DNA of 64,000 nucleotides from the NCBI GenBank assembly GCA_947502815.1, contig CANNBH010000001.1, positions 1,426,001 through 1,490,000 of the forward strand, read 5' to 3'. The stretch's first letter is position 1, and every line of letters begins with the position of its first letter. This document shows positions 9,775 to 20,105 of the stretch, one piece after another. A program made the translations under genes and the position numbers. The notes under the pieces were generated by a model. It was not told the DNA's origin. It saw only the letters and a program-made list of their open reading frames with translations, and made no database searches. Source of the stretch: an uncultured Erythrobacter sp. Its GTDB lineage: Bacteria; Pseudomonadota; Alphaproteobacteria; Sphingomonadales; Sphingomonadaceae.

Positions 9775-11298
9775 GTGACGACGCTCTTACCAATTTTCGG
9801 TGACCAACTGAGCGCAACTTTGCCGTCCTTAATGAAGGCCGACCCGGCGCATAGTATCATCCTCATGATGGAGGTCATGGAGGAGGCAAGCTATGTGCCG
9901 CACCACCCCAAAAAGATCGCGTTCATTTTCTCGGCCATGCGCCATTTCGCTCAAGAACTGCGCGAAACGGGATGGTTGGTCGACTATGTTGCGCTCGATG
10001 ATCCGGGCAATACCGGCACATTCACAGATGAAGTCGCGCGCGCAATCAACCGGCATTCGATAACGAATATTGCGCTCACCGAACCCTCTGAATTCCGGGT
10101 CATGGAATTGGTGCGCGGTTGGCAGGACGCGTTTGGCATTACCGTCCACGTTCAAAGGGATGATCGGTTCGTCTGTTCGCTCGAAGAATTTTCTCAATGG
10201 GCAGAAGGCCGAAAGTCGCTTCGGATGGAGTATTTCTATCGCGAAATGCGAAAGAAGACTGGGTTGCTGATGAAAGAGGGCAAGCCAGAAGGCGGCAAAT
10301 GGAATTTTGATAAAGAGAACCGTAAACCGGCCGGCGACAACCTTTTCATGCCGCGTCCGAAACGGTTTGCGCCAGACGCCATAACGCAAGAGGTGCTGCA
10401 GCTTGTTGAGGCTCAATTCCCCGACAACTTCGGATCTCTGGACGACTATTGGTTCGGAGCAAGTCGAGCCGATGCCGAGAATGCTCTAGAGAGTTTCTTG
10501 AGCGAAGCCTTGCCGCAGTTTGGCGAATTTCAAGATGCCATGCTTGAGGGGCAGAATTTTCTCTATCACGCGGTCATATCACTCTATCTCAACATCGGTC
10601 TGCTTTCGCCTCTTGGCGTATGTTTACGGGTGGAAGAAGAGTATCGGGCAGGCCGCGTGCCAATCAATTCTGCCGAAGGGTTCATCCGGCAAATCATCGG
10701 CTGGCGCGAATATGTTCGCGGAATTTATTGGCGCGAAATGCCGGGCTATCAAAAGCGCAATGATCTGAGTGCACATCGCGCGCTGCCTTCGTTTTATTGG
10801 ACCGGAGACACTCAGATGAACTGTCTGCGCACTTGCATTTCCCAGACACGCGATGAAGCCTACGCTCATCACATTCAGCGATTGATGATCACGGGAAATT
10901 TTGCACTGATCGCGGGCATCGATCCAGAGCAAGTTCACGAATGGTATTTGGCCGTTTATGCCGACGCATTCGAGTGGGTCGAACTTCCAAACACCTTGGG
11001 TATGAGCCAATTTGCAGATGGCGGGATTTTGGCAAGCAAACCCTATGCCTCGTCGGGCACATACATCGATAAAATGAGCGATTATTGCGGCGCCTGCCGA
11101 TACTCAGTGAAGGTCAAGGAAGGGGAGGATGCTTGCCCTTTTAATTACCTCTACTGGGATTTCATTTCGCGGCATGAGGAGAGATTCAAGAACAACCCTC
11201 GCATGGCGATGATTGTTAGGAGCTACGGGAAATTCAGCCCCGCTAAGAAATCACAGATTGCCACTGATGCGAGCCGGTTTCTAAGTGAATTGAATTAG
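9775..11298 (+). CDS. FeS-containing cryptochrome/(6-4) photolyase, PhrB-like (FeS-BCP/CryPro)
   Basis: LLPIFGDQLS N-terminus; C-terminal YCGACRYSVKVKEGEDACPFNYLYWDF (CxxCx12C cluster ligands); GTG start. Confidence 0.9.
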   Translation: MTTLLPIFGDQLSATLPSLMKADPAHSIILMMEVMEEASYVPHHPKKIAFIFSAMRHFAQELRETGWLVDYVALDDPGNTGTFTDEVARAINRHSITNIALTEPSEFRVMELVRGWQDAFGITVHVQRDDRFVCSLEEFSQWAEGRKSLRMEYFYREMRKKTGLLMKEGKPEGGKWNFDKENRKPAGDNLFMPRPKRFAPDAITQEVLQLVEAQFPDNFGSLDDYWFGASRADAENALESFLSEALPQFGEFQDAMLEGQNFLYHAVISLYLNIGLLSPLGVCLRVEEEYRAGRVPINSAEGFIRQIIGWREYVRGIYWREMPGYQKRNDLSAHRALPSFYWTGDTQMNCLRTCISQTRDEAYAHHIQRLMITGNFALIAGIDPEQVHEWYLAVYADAFEWVELPNTLGMSQFADGGILASKPYASSGTYIDKMSDYCGACRYSVKVKEGEDACPFNYLYWDFISRHEERFKNNPRMAMIVRSYGKFSPAKKSQIATDASRFLSELN

Positions 11299-12500
11299 TT
11301 AGATCAAATCCAGCTGCGACAGAATCGATGGGATCTTCTTACGAAGCCCAAAGAAGCCCGCTTTCGCGCAAGGCCATACGAAAGCGTCATAAGGACGCGT
11401 TATCTCCACGAGAGAGACATCCAAATCACGGCATGCCTTCAAAAGGCGCTTGCGCGATGGTCCTATTGGAATTCGCGCAGTTGCCAAAACATCAAGATCA
11501 TTCTGTTTAACCCAATCCGTGATCACGCCTTTCCAATCAGCGCTATCGGTCTCAAGGCATTCAATCTCCCACTTTGCTCTCGCCAGTCTTGCCGCTTCCG
11601 CAACACACTGCTGCGAAAATGCGTCGACAATTGGGCTGTTCGCAAGGACAGAACGCGGTGAGGGATTGAGCAATGAAAGCGTGGCAGCCGGGGCAATCGT
11701 GAGCGGTAAACGGTCGGGGCTACAATCTTCCTCTGTCAGTATCAGTCCGACGCGACCGAGTGGCACTTCGCAGTCGCCCAAGCGAGGGGCAATGGGGGCA
11801 GGCAATGCAGGCTCTTGCAGCGGCGATGCTTCCGTCGCCAAGCCTATGGGATCGAATCGGCCGTTCGTGATTTCTTGATGTTTGAAGCGCGTGCGGAATA
11901 GGTTTTGCCAGTCGTGTGAAGCCCACCGACCCAGCGCCACGAACATGTATTGGAAGCGGCATCTCCATCCAGCAAATGGCGATAGAAGAAATCTGCGCCC
12001 AGCTCCCAAGGGATTTCAAGCGTGAAGATCCAAATGCTAGCAAACCACATGCGAGCATGATTGTGGAGGTACCCGGTTTGGATGAGTTCGCGAACCCAAT
12101 GGTCGAAACAGTCGATCCCTGTTCTGCCATCAATGGCCTCTTCGTAGCGGCGTCGCAGAGATGCATTCCGCTCCAGTTGCCTCACGTAGTTGGTGAGGTT
12201 CCTGCGATAGCGAAACCAAACTTCGGGACGGTGCTCCAACCAGCCTTTGAAGTATCCACGCCAGAACACTTCCGCAACGAACTTTTCGGCGGATTGTTCG
12301 CTATGCTGGGAGAGCGTCTGCGCCAGCACTTCTTCCTCGAGAAGCAGACGATGGCTGATCCAAGGTGAGAGGCAAGAGACGCCCTCATGATGTCCTGCGC
12401 CAAGATCAAAATTCCGCCGTGAGGCGTAAGTCTGACCAGCTTTGGCAATGAATGCATTTTGCCGGTCGAGTGCTGCCCGCCTTGATGGCTCCCAGTTCAA
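11299..12500 (-). pseudogene. Photolyase-related FAD-binding protein, single frameshift near 11868-11873
   Basis: ORFs 11844-12611 and 11299-12009 join across a one-base shift: ...SWRWVGGLHTTGKTYSARASNIKK | (Y)TNGRFDPIGL...; probable TTG start at 12500 with RBS-like aaaaaaggga. Confidence 0.7.
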
Positions 12501-12915
12501 TTTATATCCCTTTTTTCTGACTGCCGTTGCGACGGTCACGGTCGGAACAGCAACGAACGCGCTACCAATCGCGTTCCCATTTCTTTCGCAAGCTGAATGG
12601 GTGCACGGCAATCAAACAGGTCCCGGACGGGAGGTGTCGCATCTTCATCTTGAACTGAGCGCCTCTGAGGTCTTTGAGCGCGCAGCTGCAAAAATCCGCC
12701 TAGGTCGGTTCTATGCACTGCGCGCGCTGAAACGTCTGGTCGAAAGCCCACTTTTCGGTCGATAGCTGAGGGGCGACGAATTGCTCAAAAATTTGCAGAA
12801 TTGAATGTGCCGCTCCAAGAGGCACCGAACATTCCATCAATGCACGCATCCAGCTGTTAGATGGTGCGGCATTTCGCTCAAATGGGTTATGAGATCGTTG
12901 AGGGAGAAATGCCCG

Positions 12916-13389
12916 ATGACCGAATCCGGGAAAAGCGCAGAGTCAGCTTCGCACCAACACAGCAAAGCGGCTGAGTTCGATCTGCATTGGATCAATGCCG
13001 ACAACGCCCACCTCCTCCAAAATGTTGCCGCCGGGGTTTTTGATGAGGCAATCGATCCGGCGCGTCTTGCGGCCTATCTGGCGAACCCAGCCAATGTGAT
13101 GTGTGTTGCGATATCGGGCGGCCAAGTGGTTGGCATGGTTATGTGCGTAATCCACCTTCATCCCGACAAACCGACCGAGCTATACCTTGACGAGATCGGC
13201 ACAGGGGACGATTGGCGCAGGCAAGGCATCGCGCGCGCTTTGATGCTCAAAGTGTTTGAGCGCGCCGATGACGAGGATATTGAAGAGATTTGGTTGGGAA
13301 CAGAGCCTGACAACACGCCTGCGATTGGCCTGTATGAAAGCTTTGGGGTCAAGCCGGAGAAGGCCTTGATCTATTATCTCGACTGGTAA
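12916..13389 (+). CDS. GNAT family N-acetyltransferase
   Basis: IGTGDDWRRQGIARALMLKVFERA...LYESFGVKPEKALIYYLDW. Confidence 0.85.
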   Translation: MTESGKSAESASHQHSKAAEFDLHWINADNAHLLQNVAAGVFDEAIDPARLAAYLANPANVMCVAISGGQVVGMVMCVIHLHPDKPTELYLDEIGTGDDWRRQGIARALMLKVFERADDEDIEEIWLGTEPDNTPAIGLYESFGVKPEKALIYYLDW

Positions 13390-13398
13390 GGAGCCAAA

Positions 13399-14163
13399 AT
13401 GTTTCAACTCAACGGAATGAACGCGCTGGTTACAGGCGCAAGCGGCGGCATCGGTTCGGCTATTGCTATAGCACTGGCCAAGCAAGGCGCGCGGGTTGCG
13501 CTTTCGGGATCGAATGGCGACAAATTGCGCGCCTTTCGCGAACAGCTTATTTCCGAAGTGGGCTCACCCGAACACGGCGATCACGTTGAGATCACCTGCA
13601 ACCTGTCGGACAAGACTCAAGTCGATGAATTGATCCCTGCGACCGTTCACACGCTGGGCGGGATCGATATTTTGGTGAACAATGCCGGGATTACGCGCGA
13701 CAATCTGGCGATGCGGATGAAGGATGATGAATGGGATCAGGTGATCTCCGTCAATCTCGAAGCGATTTTCCGCCTGATGCGCGCCAGCGCGCGTCCGATG
13801 ATGAAGGCGCGCTTTGGCCGGATCATCAACATCACCAGCGTCGTCGGCAGCACGGGCAATCCGGGCCAGATGAACTATGCCGCCGCCAAAGCAGGCGTGA
13901 CCGGCATGACCAAAAGCTTCGCACAAGAAGTCGCATCGCGCGGGATCACCGCCAATTGCGTCGCGCCCGGCTTTATCCGCACGGCGATGACGGATGAATT
14001 GCCCGACGCGCAGAAAGACGCGCTCAACGCCCGCATCCCAGCGGGCAAAATGGGCGAGGGCGATGATATCGGTGCGGCCGTTGGCTATCTGGCGAGCCGA
14101 GAGGCGGGCTATGTCACGGGCGAAACGCTGCATGTGAACGGCGGCATGGCGATGTTGGGGTAA
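13399..14163 (+). CDS. fabG: 3-oxoacyl-[ACP] reductase
   Basis: TGASGGIGSAIAIALAKQGA; NNAGITRDNLAMRM; YAAAKAGVTGMTKS; HVNGGMAMLG. Confidence 0.92.
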   Translation: MFQLNGMNALVTGASGGIGSAIAIALAKQGARVALSGSNGDKLRAFREQLISEVGSPEHGDHVEITCNLSDKTQVDELIPATVHTLGGIDILVNNAGITRDNLAMRMKDDEWDQVISVNLEAIFRLMRASARPMMKARFGRIINITSVVGSTGNPGQMNYAAAKAGVTGMTKSFAQEVASRGITANCVAPGFIRTAMTDELPDAQKDALNARIPAGKMGEGDDIGAAVGYLASREAGYVTGETLHVNGGMAMLG

Positions 14164-14363
14164 GCTCACGCACCCATTTCCCTTCCTATCGGAGTGGACT
14201 GGTTCTTTAATGGCCCCTTATCCCCAAGGGAATCCCGCCTCCCACCGCCCTGAACTTGCCCGCATTGCCGGGTTCGCTAAGGTTTTCTGGAACCAATCGG
14301 CGTTGAAGGGGCGATTCCGTCCTTCTCGACGCCATCTAAGGCACTAAAAGGTAGGCTAAGCTG

Positions 14364-15491
14364 ATGAAGGCTACGATCGAACGCGCGACGCTCCTGCGTT
14401 GTCTCTCCCATGTTCAGTCGGTGGTTGAGCGCCGCAACACCATTCCGATCCTCTCCAACGTCCTGATCGACGCATCAGACGGCGGCAGCGTGAAGGTGAT
14501 GGCGACCGATCTCGACCTGCAAGTCACCGAAACAATGGCGGCGGCATCGGTTGATACGCCCGGTGCGATCACCGTGTCGGCGCATCTGTTGTTCGATATC
14601 GCTCGCAAGCTGCCTGATGGAAGCCAGGTTAGCCTTGAAACGGCGGAAAACCGGATGGAAGTGAAGGCGGGCCGAAGCCGGTTTAAACTGCCGACATTGC
14701 CGCGCGATGATTTTCCCGTGATTGTCGAAGGCGATCTGCCAACATCATTTGAACTGCCCGCGCGCACGCTGGCTCAAATGATTGACGCAACGCGCTTTGC
14801 GATTTCGACCGAAGAAACCCGCTATTATCTTAACGGCATTTTCCTGCACGTTACCGATGAGGATGAGCCTGTGTTGAAAGCGGCGGCCACAGATGGCCAC
14901 CGTCTCGCGCGCTTTACTCTGGCGCGTCCGGACGGCGCCGACGGCATGCCAGACGTCATTGTCCCGCGCAAAGCGGTTGCGGAACTGCGCAAGCTTTTGG
15001 AAGAAGCGATGGACGGTTCGGTTCAGGTTGACCTGTCGGCGAGCAAGGTCCGCTTTACCCTATCGGGTGAGGGCGGCGTTGTGCTGACGAGCAAGCTGAT
15101 CGACGGCACGTTCCCAGATTACAGCCGTGTTATTCCAACGGGTAACGACAAGATCTTGAAAGTTGACCCAAAACTGTTCTTCCAAGGCGTGGACCGCGTT
15201 GCGACCATCGCAACGGAGAAAACGCGGGCCGTCAAAATGGGGCTGGATAATGACCGTGTGACGTTGTCCGTTACCTCGCCCGACAATGGCAACGCAGCCG
15301 AAGAATTGGCCGCCAGCTATTCCAGCGAAGGGTTTGAGATTGGGTTTAACGCCAATTATCTCAAAGACATATTGGGACAATTTGATAGCGACGAGATCGA
15401 ATTGCACCTCGCCGATGCGGGCGCGCCCACTTTGATCCGCGAAGATGACAGCAGCGCGGCGCTTTATGTCCTGATGCCGATGCGCGTGTGA
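14364..15491 (+). CDS. dnaN: DNA polymerase III subunit beta
   Basis: MKATIERATLLRCLSHVQSVVERRNTIPILSNVLIDA... ending LYVLMPMRV. Confidence 0.97.
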   Translation: MKATIERATLLRCLSHVQSVVERRNTIPILSNVLIDASDGGSVKVMATDLDLQVTETMAAASVDTPGAITVSAHLLFDIARKLPDGSQVSLETAENRMEVKAGRSRFKLPTLPRDDFPVIVEGDLPTSFELPARTLAQMIDATRFAISTEETRYYLNGIFLHVTDEDEPVLKAAATDGHRLARFTLARPDGADGMPDVIVPRKAVAELRKLLEEAMDGSVQVDLSASKVRFTLSGEGGVVLTSKLIDGTFPDYSRVIPTGNDKILKVDPKLFFQGVDRVATIATEKTRAVKMGLDNDRVTLSVTSPDNGNAAEELAASYSSEGFEIGFNANYLKDILGQFDSDEIELHLADAGAPTLIREDDSSAALYVLMPMRV

Positions 15492-15940
15492 TCATGCGGG
15501 TGGGGGCGATCGCCGGTGCTGTGATGGGTTTGGCCATTGCTGGCTCTCCTGTGCATGCCCAAGATGAAGAGGCTTTTGAGCCCGCCTTCAACGCCGAATC
15601 CGATTTGGACTGCGCCATTTTCATCGGCGCGTTGATGGCGGAAGGCGAAGCGGAAATGACGCCAGACAATCGTGTGGGCCTAACATCGGCTTTGACCTAT
15701 TTCGTCGGCCGGTATGAAGCGCAGCGCGGAATTGAAATTGCGGAAGCCTTTTCAGAGCGTTATCCAGTTTACCTCGAGCTTAATCCAACCGAAATTCAGC
15801 AGGTTTGTTCGGTCCGAATGCGCGCTTTTAGCGCCCGTTTGCAAGAGGTCAGCAGCGCCATGGCGCGGGTTTCACCCGCGCGGCCTGCTCCTGCCGAAAC
15901 GACGCAGCAAGATGATCCTCAGCCTGAACAGTCTGAGTGA
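15488..15940 (+). CDS. Hypothetical secreted protein
   Basis: Signal-peptide-like N-terminus, overlaps the dnaN stop. Confidence 0.6.
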   Translation: MIMRVGAIAGAVMGLAIAGSPVHAQDEEAFEPAFNAESDLDCAIFIGALMAEGEAEMTPDNRVGLTSALTYFVGRYEAQRGIEIAEAFSERYPVYLELNPTEIQQVCSVRMRAFSARLQEVSSAMARVSPARPAPAETTQQDDPQPEQSE

Positions 15941-15946
15941 GACCTC

Positions 15947-16606
15947 GTGACTCATGAAATGGCCCCAACGCCGCAGGTCCGCATCTTTGGCACTGTCATT
16001 TCCACCTACACCCGCATTGTTCAGATCACTTGTGAAGAATCCGGTGTAAGTCACGAAACTATCGCGACTGCTGCCCATTCACCAACCAACCGCCACCCCT
16101 TTGGCAAAGTACCCTTTGTTGAAGTCGACGGGCTGGAATTGATCGAGACTGTCGCGATCACCCAATATATCGACAACGCCCATAATGACGCCGCGCTCCA
16201 ACCGCGCGCCGCCGCTGCCCGTGCGGTGATGGATAAGTGGGTGGGGATCGGAAACACCTATTTATTTCCGCTGTTTGAAAACGGGCTGGTGATGCCTTGG
16301 ATCATGCACCGGGTTGCCGGGATGGAGTTGGACGAAGCAAAGATCACCCGCGCACTGCCTCAGATCAGCCGTGCTTTGGGCTTTGTCGAAGCCGAATTGG
16401 CGCAAGACGGAGCTTGGACAGGCGATAGGGGAAAGAACGGTCAGTTCACGCTTGCCGACATATTCCTCTATCCCATCATCCGCGCTCTTCAAGTCACGCC
16501 TCAAGGGGAAGTTGGCATCAGCCAATGCGATCATCTTTCTGCATGGCTGGTCACGTGCGAAAATCGCCCTTCAATCGCGGCTACCCGGTGGGAAAGCGAG
16601 CCGTGA
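15947..16606 (+). CDS. Glutathione S-transferase family protein
   Basis: HPFGKVPFVEVDGLELIETVAITQYID thioredoxin-like N-domain and GST C-domain. Confidence 0.85.
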   Translation: MTHEMAPTPQVRIFGTVISTYTRIVQITCEESGVSHETIATAAHSPTNRHPFGKVPFVEVDGLELIETVAITQYIDNAHNDAALQPRAAAARAVMDKWVGIGNTYLFPLFENGLVMPWIMHRVAGMELDEAKITRALPQISRALGFVEAELAQDGAWTGDRGKNGQFTLADIFLYPIIRALQVTPQGEVGISQCDHLSAWLVTCENRPSIAATRWESEP

Positions 16607-16640
16607 TGGGTTAGAGCGGTGACAAAGAGGAGATAGCCTA

Positions 16641-17735
16641 ATGTCACTTGCCCAAGTTCACGTTCGCAAAGACGAACTTACAAACGCCGCCGTTGTCACC
16701 GCCGATGCAGGCGCGCTTGCCGATGGCGCTGTGCGCCTCGCGGTTGAGAGCTTTTCTGTGACGGCCAACAACATCACCTATGCGGTGGTTGGCGATGGGT
16801 TTGGATATTGGAATTTCTTCCCGCCCAAAACCGATGAAGACGGCATGGGCATCGTGCCGATGTGGGGCCATGCGAAGGTTGTCGAGAGCAACAGCGCCGA
16901 TATCGCCGTGGGTGAGCGGGTTTACGGATATTTGCCGATGGGCAGCCATCTCGACGTGGTGCCGGGCAATGTCACCGCGGCCAGTTTCTCCGACTTGACC
17001 GATTATCGTCAGCCGATGAGCCCGGTCTACAACAATTACACCCGTCTGGCCGCCGATCCAGAGCATGATCCGGCGCGTGAGAATGAGCGGATGATTTACG
17101 GCCCGCTGTTCAAAACCGGGTTTATCATCGACTATTTCATGCGTTCCGAAGCGTGGTTCGGTGCAGAGCAAGTGGTGATGACCAGCGCATCGTCCAAAAC
17201 CGCGATGGGGCTGACCAGCGTTGCGAAGCAAAATTCGCCCGGTGTGAGGCGCATTGGCCTTACATCACCGGGCAATGTCGCCTTTGTGAAATCAACCGGG
17301 CTGTATGACGATGTGGTGGCCTATGATGATCTCTCTGGCATAGCCGCCAAGAACACCGTCAGCGTCGATTTCGCTGGCAATTCCAAACTCTTGGCGAACA
17401 TTCACGGCCATTTCGGTGATGCGCTTAAGTATTCCTGCCTAGTCGGCGCGACCCATATTGAGGAACGCGGCGCAGGGATGGGCGGCGCGGCGGATATGCC
17501 GGGGCCAAAGCCGGTATTGTTGTTCGCACCTGACCACTTCGTTGCGTTCTTTAAGGAACACGGCCCGGTAGACGGCGGCATGATGATCGCCAAAACATGG
17601 CACGGTTTCCTCAGCGCGGTCGAAGGCACCGTCGATATCGTGACGCTCAAAGGATTGGACGCAGCGCGCGATACCTATCTGACGATGGTCGGCGGCACGG
17701 TCGATCCGGCGAAGGGTATTGTGATCCAGCCGTAA
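16641..17735 (+). CDS. DUF2855 family protein
   Basis: NNITYAVVGDGFGYWNFFP, VVMTSASSKTAMGLT. Confidence 0.85.
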   Translation: MSLAQVHVRKDELTNAAVVTADAGALADGAVRLAVESFSVTANNITYAVVGDGFGYWNFFPPKTDEDGMGIVPMWGHAKVVESNSADIAVGERVYGYLPMGSHLDVVPGNVTAASFSDLTDYRQPMSPVYNNYTRLAADPEHDPARENERMIYGPLFKTGFIIDYFMRSEAWFGAEQVVMTSASSKTAMGLTSVAKQNSPGVRRIGLTSPGNVAFVKSTGLYDDVVAYDDLSGIAAKNTVSVDFAGNSKLLANIHGHFGDALKYSCLVGATHIEERGAGMGGAADMPGPKPVLLFAPDHFVAFFKEHGPVDGGMMIAKTWHGFLSAVEGTVDIVTLKGLDAARDTYLTMVGGTVDPAKGIVIQP

Positions 17736-17762
17736 GGCGCGGCCAAATCATGACGCAACCGG

Positions 17763-18260
17763 CTACAATTCCAACACAAGTTGGAGGTTGCAGCGGTCAT
17801 AGGGTGTCGGCCAGCATTCCTCAGGCGAAAGCCTGCGGAAACCGACCCGTTCATACAGCCGGACTGCCGCGCTCAAGGCGTCATTGGTTTCGAGCCAAAG
17901 GGCATCGGCGCCGTTTTGGCGCGCGCGTTCGATCAGGCTGTGAATGACACGCTGACCCACGCCTTTGCCCTGAGCGGTGGGATCGGTCGCCATCTTGATG
18001 ATTTCCCACCAATCCCGGCCATCTGCCGGTGCGTTGTGAGCGGGGACCAGCGCGCCTGTCCCAACCGCGCGGCCATTCTCGCAGGCCATGAAAATCGATC
18101 CGCCTTTGCGCACGATCATTCCGTGCGGATCAGCAAAGAGCGCGCGGTCGGCGTCTGCTTCCTCGAAATGCTCTTCGATCCACCGGCGATTGAGCGCCAC
18201 AAATGCCGCAGTATCGCCGTTGTCAAATTCTCGGATTTCGATTTCAGACTGTGAGCTCAT
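17763..18260 (-). CDS. GNAT family N-acetyltransferase
   Basis: IKMATDPTAQGKGVGQRVIHSLIERARQNGADALWLETND...LYERVGFR. Confidence 0.85.
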   Translation of the reverse strand: MSSQSEIEIREFDNGDTAAFVALNRRWIEEHFEEADADRALFADPHGMIVRKGGSIFMACENGRAVGTGALVPAHNAPADGRDWWEIIKMATDPTAQGKGVGQRVIHSLIERARQNGADALWLETNDALSAAVRLYERVGFRRLSPEECWPTPYDRCNLQLVLEL

Positions 18261-18269
18261 TGTGCCCGT

Positions 18270-20036
18270 TTACTCCGCCGCCTCCGCCAATTGCGCGCGT
18301 TGTGGGCCTCGGATCAGGCCGCCCGGTGTGGCGCCGGTCCATTTGCCCTCTTCAAAGGTCACTTCGCCATTTTTGATCGTGCAGGCATAGCCATCGGCCT
18401 TTTGCAGCAGGCGTTTACCGCCTGCGGGCAGGTCGAATGCCAGCCATGGGCGGCCCAGTTTCAGGCGCTCCATATCGATCACATTGATATCGGCGAGATA
18501 CCCCGGTGCGATCACGCCGCGATCTTCCAATCCGTAAAGGGAGGCGGTGTCGCGGCATTGGCGCTGCATCGCTTGCTCTAGGGTGATCCGGTCGCCCCGG
18601 CGGCGGCTTTTGACCCAGTGCTCCAACATAAACGTCGGCGACGCCGCGTCGCAGATAGTGCCGCAATGCGCGCCGCCATCGGACAGCGAATTCACGGTGT
18701 CGTCGGAATGTTGCAGCGGGTGGAGGAAATCGAGATTGCCGTCGATGTAGTTCAGGATCGGCAGATAGATAAACCCGGTTCCGTCCTGTTCGCACAGCAT
18801 ATTGTAAGCGTATTCTTGCGGGTCGATGCCGGCCCCTTGCGCGCGGGCATTCACACTCGCGGATGCTTCTGGTTCGTAATCGAAATCCGGGTCCATTTCA
18901 TATTGCAAAGCCCACCCTTGGGTGATGACCATCACCACTTCGATGATATCCATGGGCGCCTCGGAATAATCGTTGGATTCCGACAAGAGCTGTTTCTTAA
19001 ACTCGGGGTCGAGCAACTTCGCCTTTTGCTCCGCCCAAGGCAGATCCGCGATGGTTTGCCAGCTGGGGCGGAAGGTGAAGGGGTGAACCGTTCCCTGCCA
19101 CGCCATAATAATGCCGTTTCCGCGCAGCGCGATTTGGGCCACGATGTTGGCGCCGTTGTCGTTTTCTGCGCGCATCGATGTGATCATTTCATCGAGCGTC
19201 ATATCCTTTTTCACCGATTGCAGGGCGGCAAAGGTCACGGGCACTCCGGCCTCTCGGCTGAGTTTGCCCATCCAGCCAAATTCATCCCATTCGCGCATCA
19301 TGTCACTGGCCATTTCAAACACAGCGTGACCGCCGCCGCGCTGCCCGCGGCCCATTGCGTGACCGATGGCGACCAATTCTTCGGGTGTGGCGGTTGTGCC
19401 GGGGACCAATTCGCCGTCGACCGATTTGTGCAAGACGGTGCGCGAGGTGGAGAAGCCCAAGGCCCCGGCGCGCACGCCTTCCTCAACGATATCCGACATT
19501 TGTTTGATGTCGTCTTCGGTGGGAACCGCGCCAGGTTGTTCGCGGTCACCCAAAACATAGGCGCGCACGGCGCCGTGGGGCACATGGGTGGCGACGTCGA
19601 TGCTGCGTGGCATTTTTTCCAGCGCGTCGAGATATTCGGGGAAGGTTTCCCAATCCCATGTGATCCCTTCGGCCAAGGCTGTGCCGGGAATGTCTTCAAC
19701 GCCTTCCATCAGGCTGATCAGCCATTCGTGACGGTCAGGTTTTGCAGGGGCAAAGCCGACGCCGCAATTGCCCATTACAACCGTCGTGACGCCGTGCCAG
19801 CTGGATGGGGCCATTTCCTGATCCCATGTTGCCTGACCATCGTAATGGGTGTGAATGTCGACAAAGCCGGGGGCGACGATCTGACCGGTCGCGTCAATCT
19901 CGCGCGCCGCGTCGCCTTGAATCGTGCCAACGCCCGCGATCAAGCCGTCTTTTACCGCGACATCGCCGGTAAAGGCCTCTGCGCCGGTGCCATCGACAAT
20001 GGTGCCGCCCCGGATGATGAGGTCATAAGTCGCCAT
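18270..20036 (-). CDS. N-acyl-D-amino-acid deacylase-type amidohydrolase
   Basis: [56 protein letters not shown]. Confidence 0.88.
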   Translation of the reverse strand: MATYDLIIRGGTIVDGTGAEAFTGDVAVKDGLIAGVGTIQGDAAREIDATGQIVAPGFVDIHTHYDGQATWDQEMAPSSWHGVTTVVMGNCGVGFAPAKPDRHEWLISLMEGVEDIPGTALAEGITWDWETFPEYLDALEKMPRSIDVATHVPHGAVRAYVLGDREQPGAVPTEDDIKQMSDIVEEGVRAGALGFSTSRTVLHKSVDGELVPGTTATPEELVAIGHAMGRGQRGGGHAVFEMASDMMREWDEFGWMGKLSREAGVPVTFAALQSVKKDMTLDEMITSMRAENDNGANIVAQIALRGNGIIMAWQGTVHPFTFRPSWQTIADLPWAEQKAKLLDPEFKKQLLSESNDYSEAPMDIIEVVMVITQGWALQYEMDPDFDYEPEASASVNARAQGAGIDPQEYAYNMLCEQDGTGFIYLPILNYIDGNLDFLHPLQHSDDTVNSLSDGGAHCGTICDAASPTFMLEHWVKSRRRGDRITLEQAMQRQCRDTASLYGLEDRGVIAPGYLADINVIDMERLKLGRPWLAFDLPAGGKRLLQKADGYACTIKNGEVTFEEGKWTGATPGGLIRGPQRAQLAEAAE

Positions 20037-20105
20037 GATGTTCTCTCCCAGTCTTTATTTGATACTGGTTTAGCATAAGAGGCGGCCTGCTGCTATGGTG
20101 CCTGC

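Noticed and set aside
18618-20078. 486-aa plus-strand ORF
   Set aside because: Antisense shadow of the amidohydrolase gene; composition is low-plausibility and there is no recognisable domain
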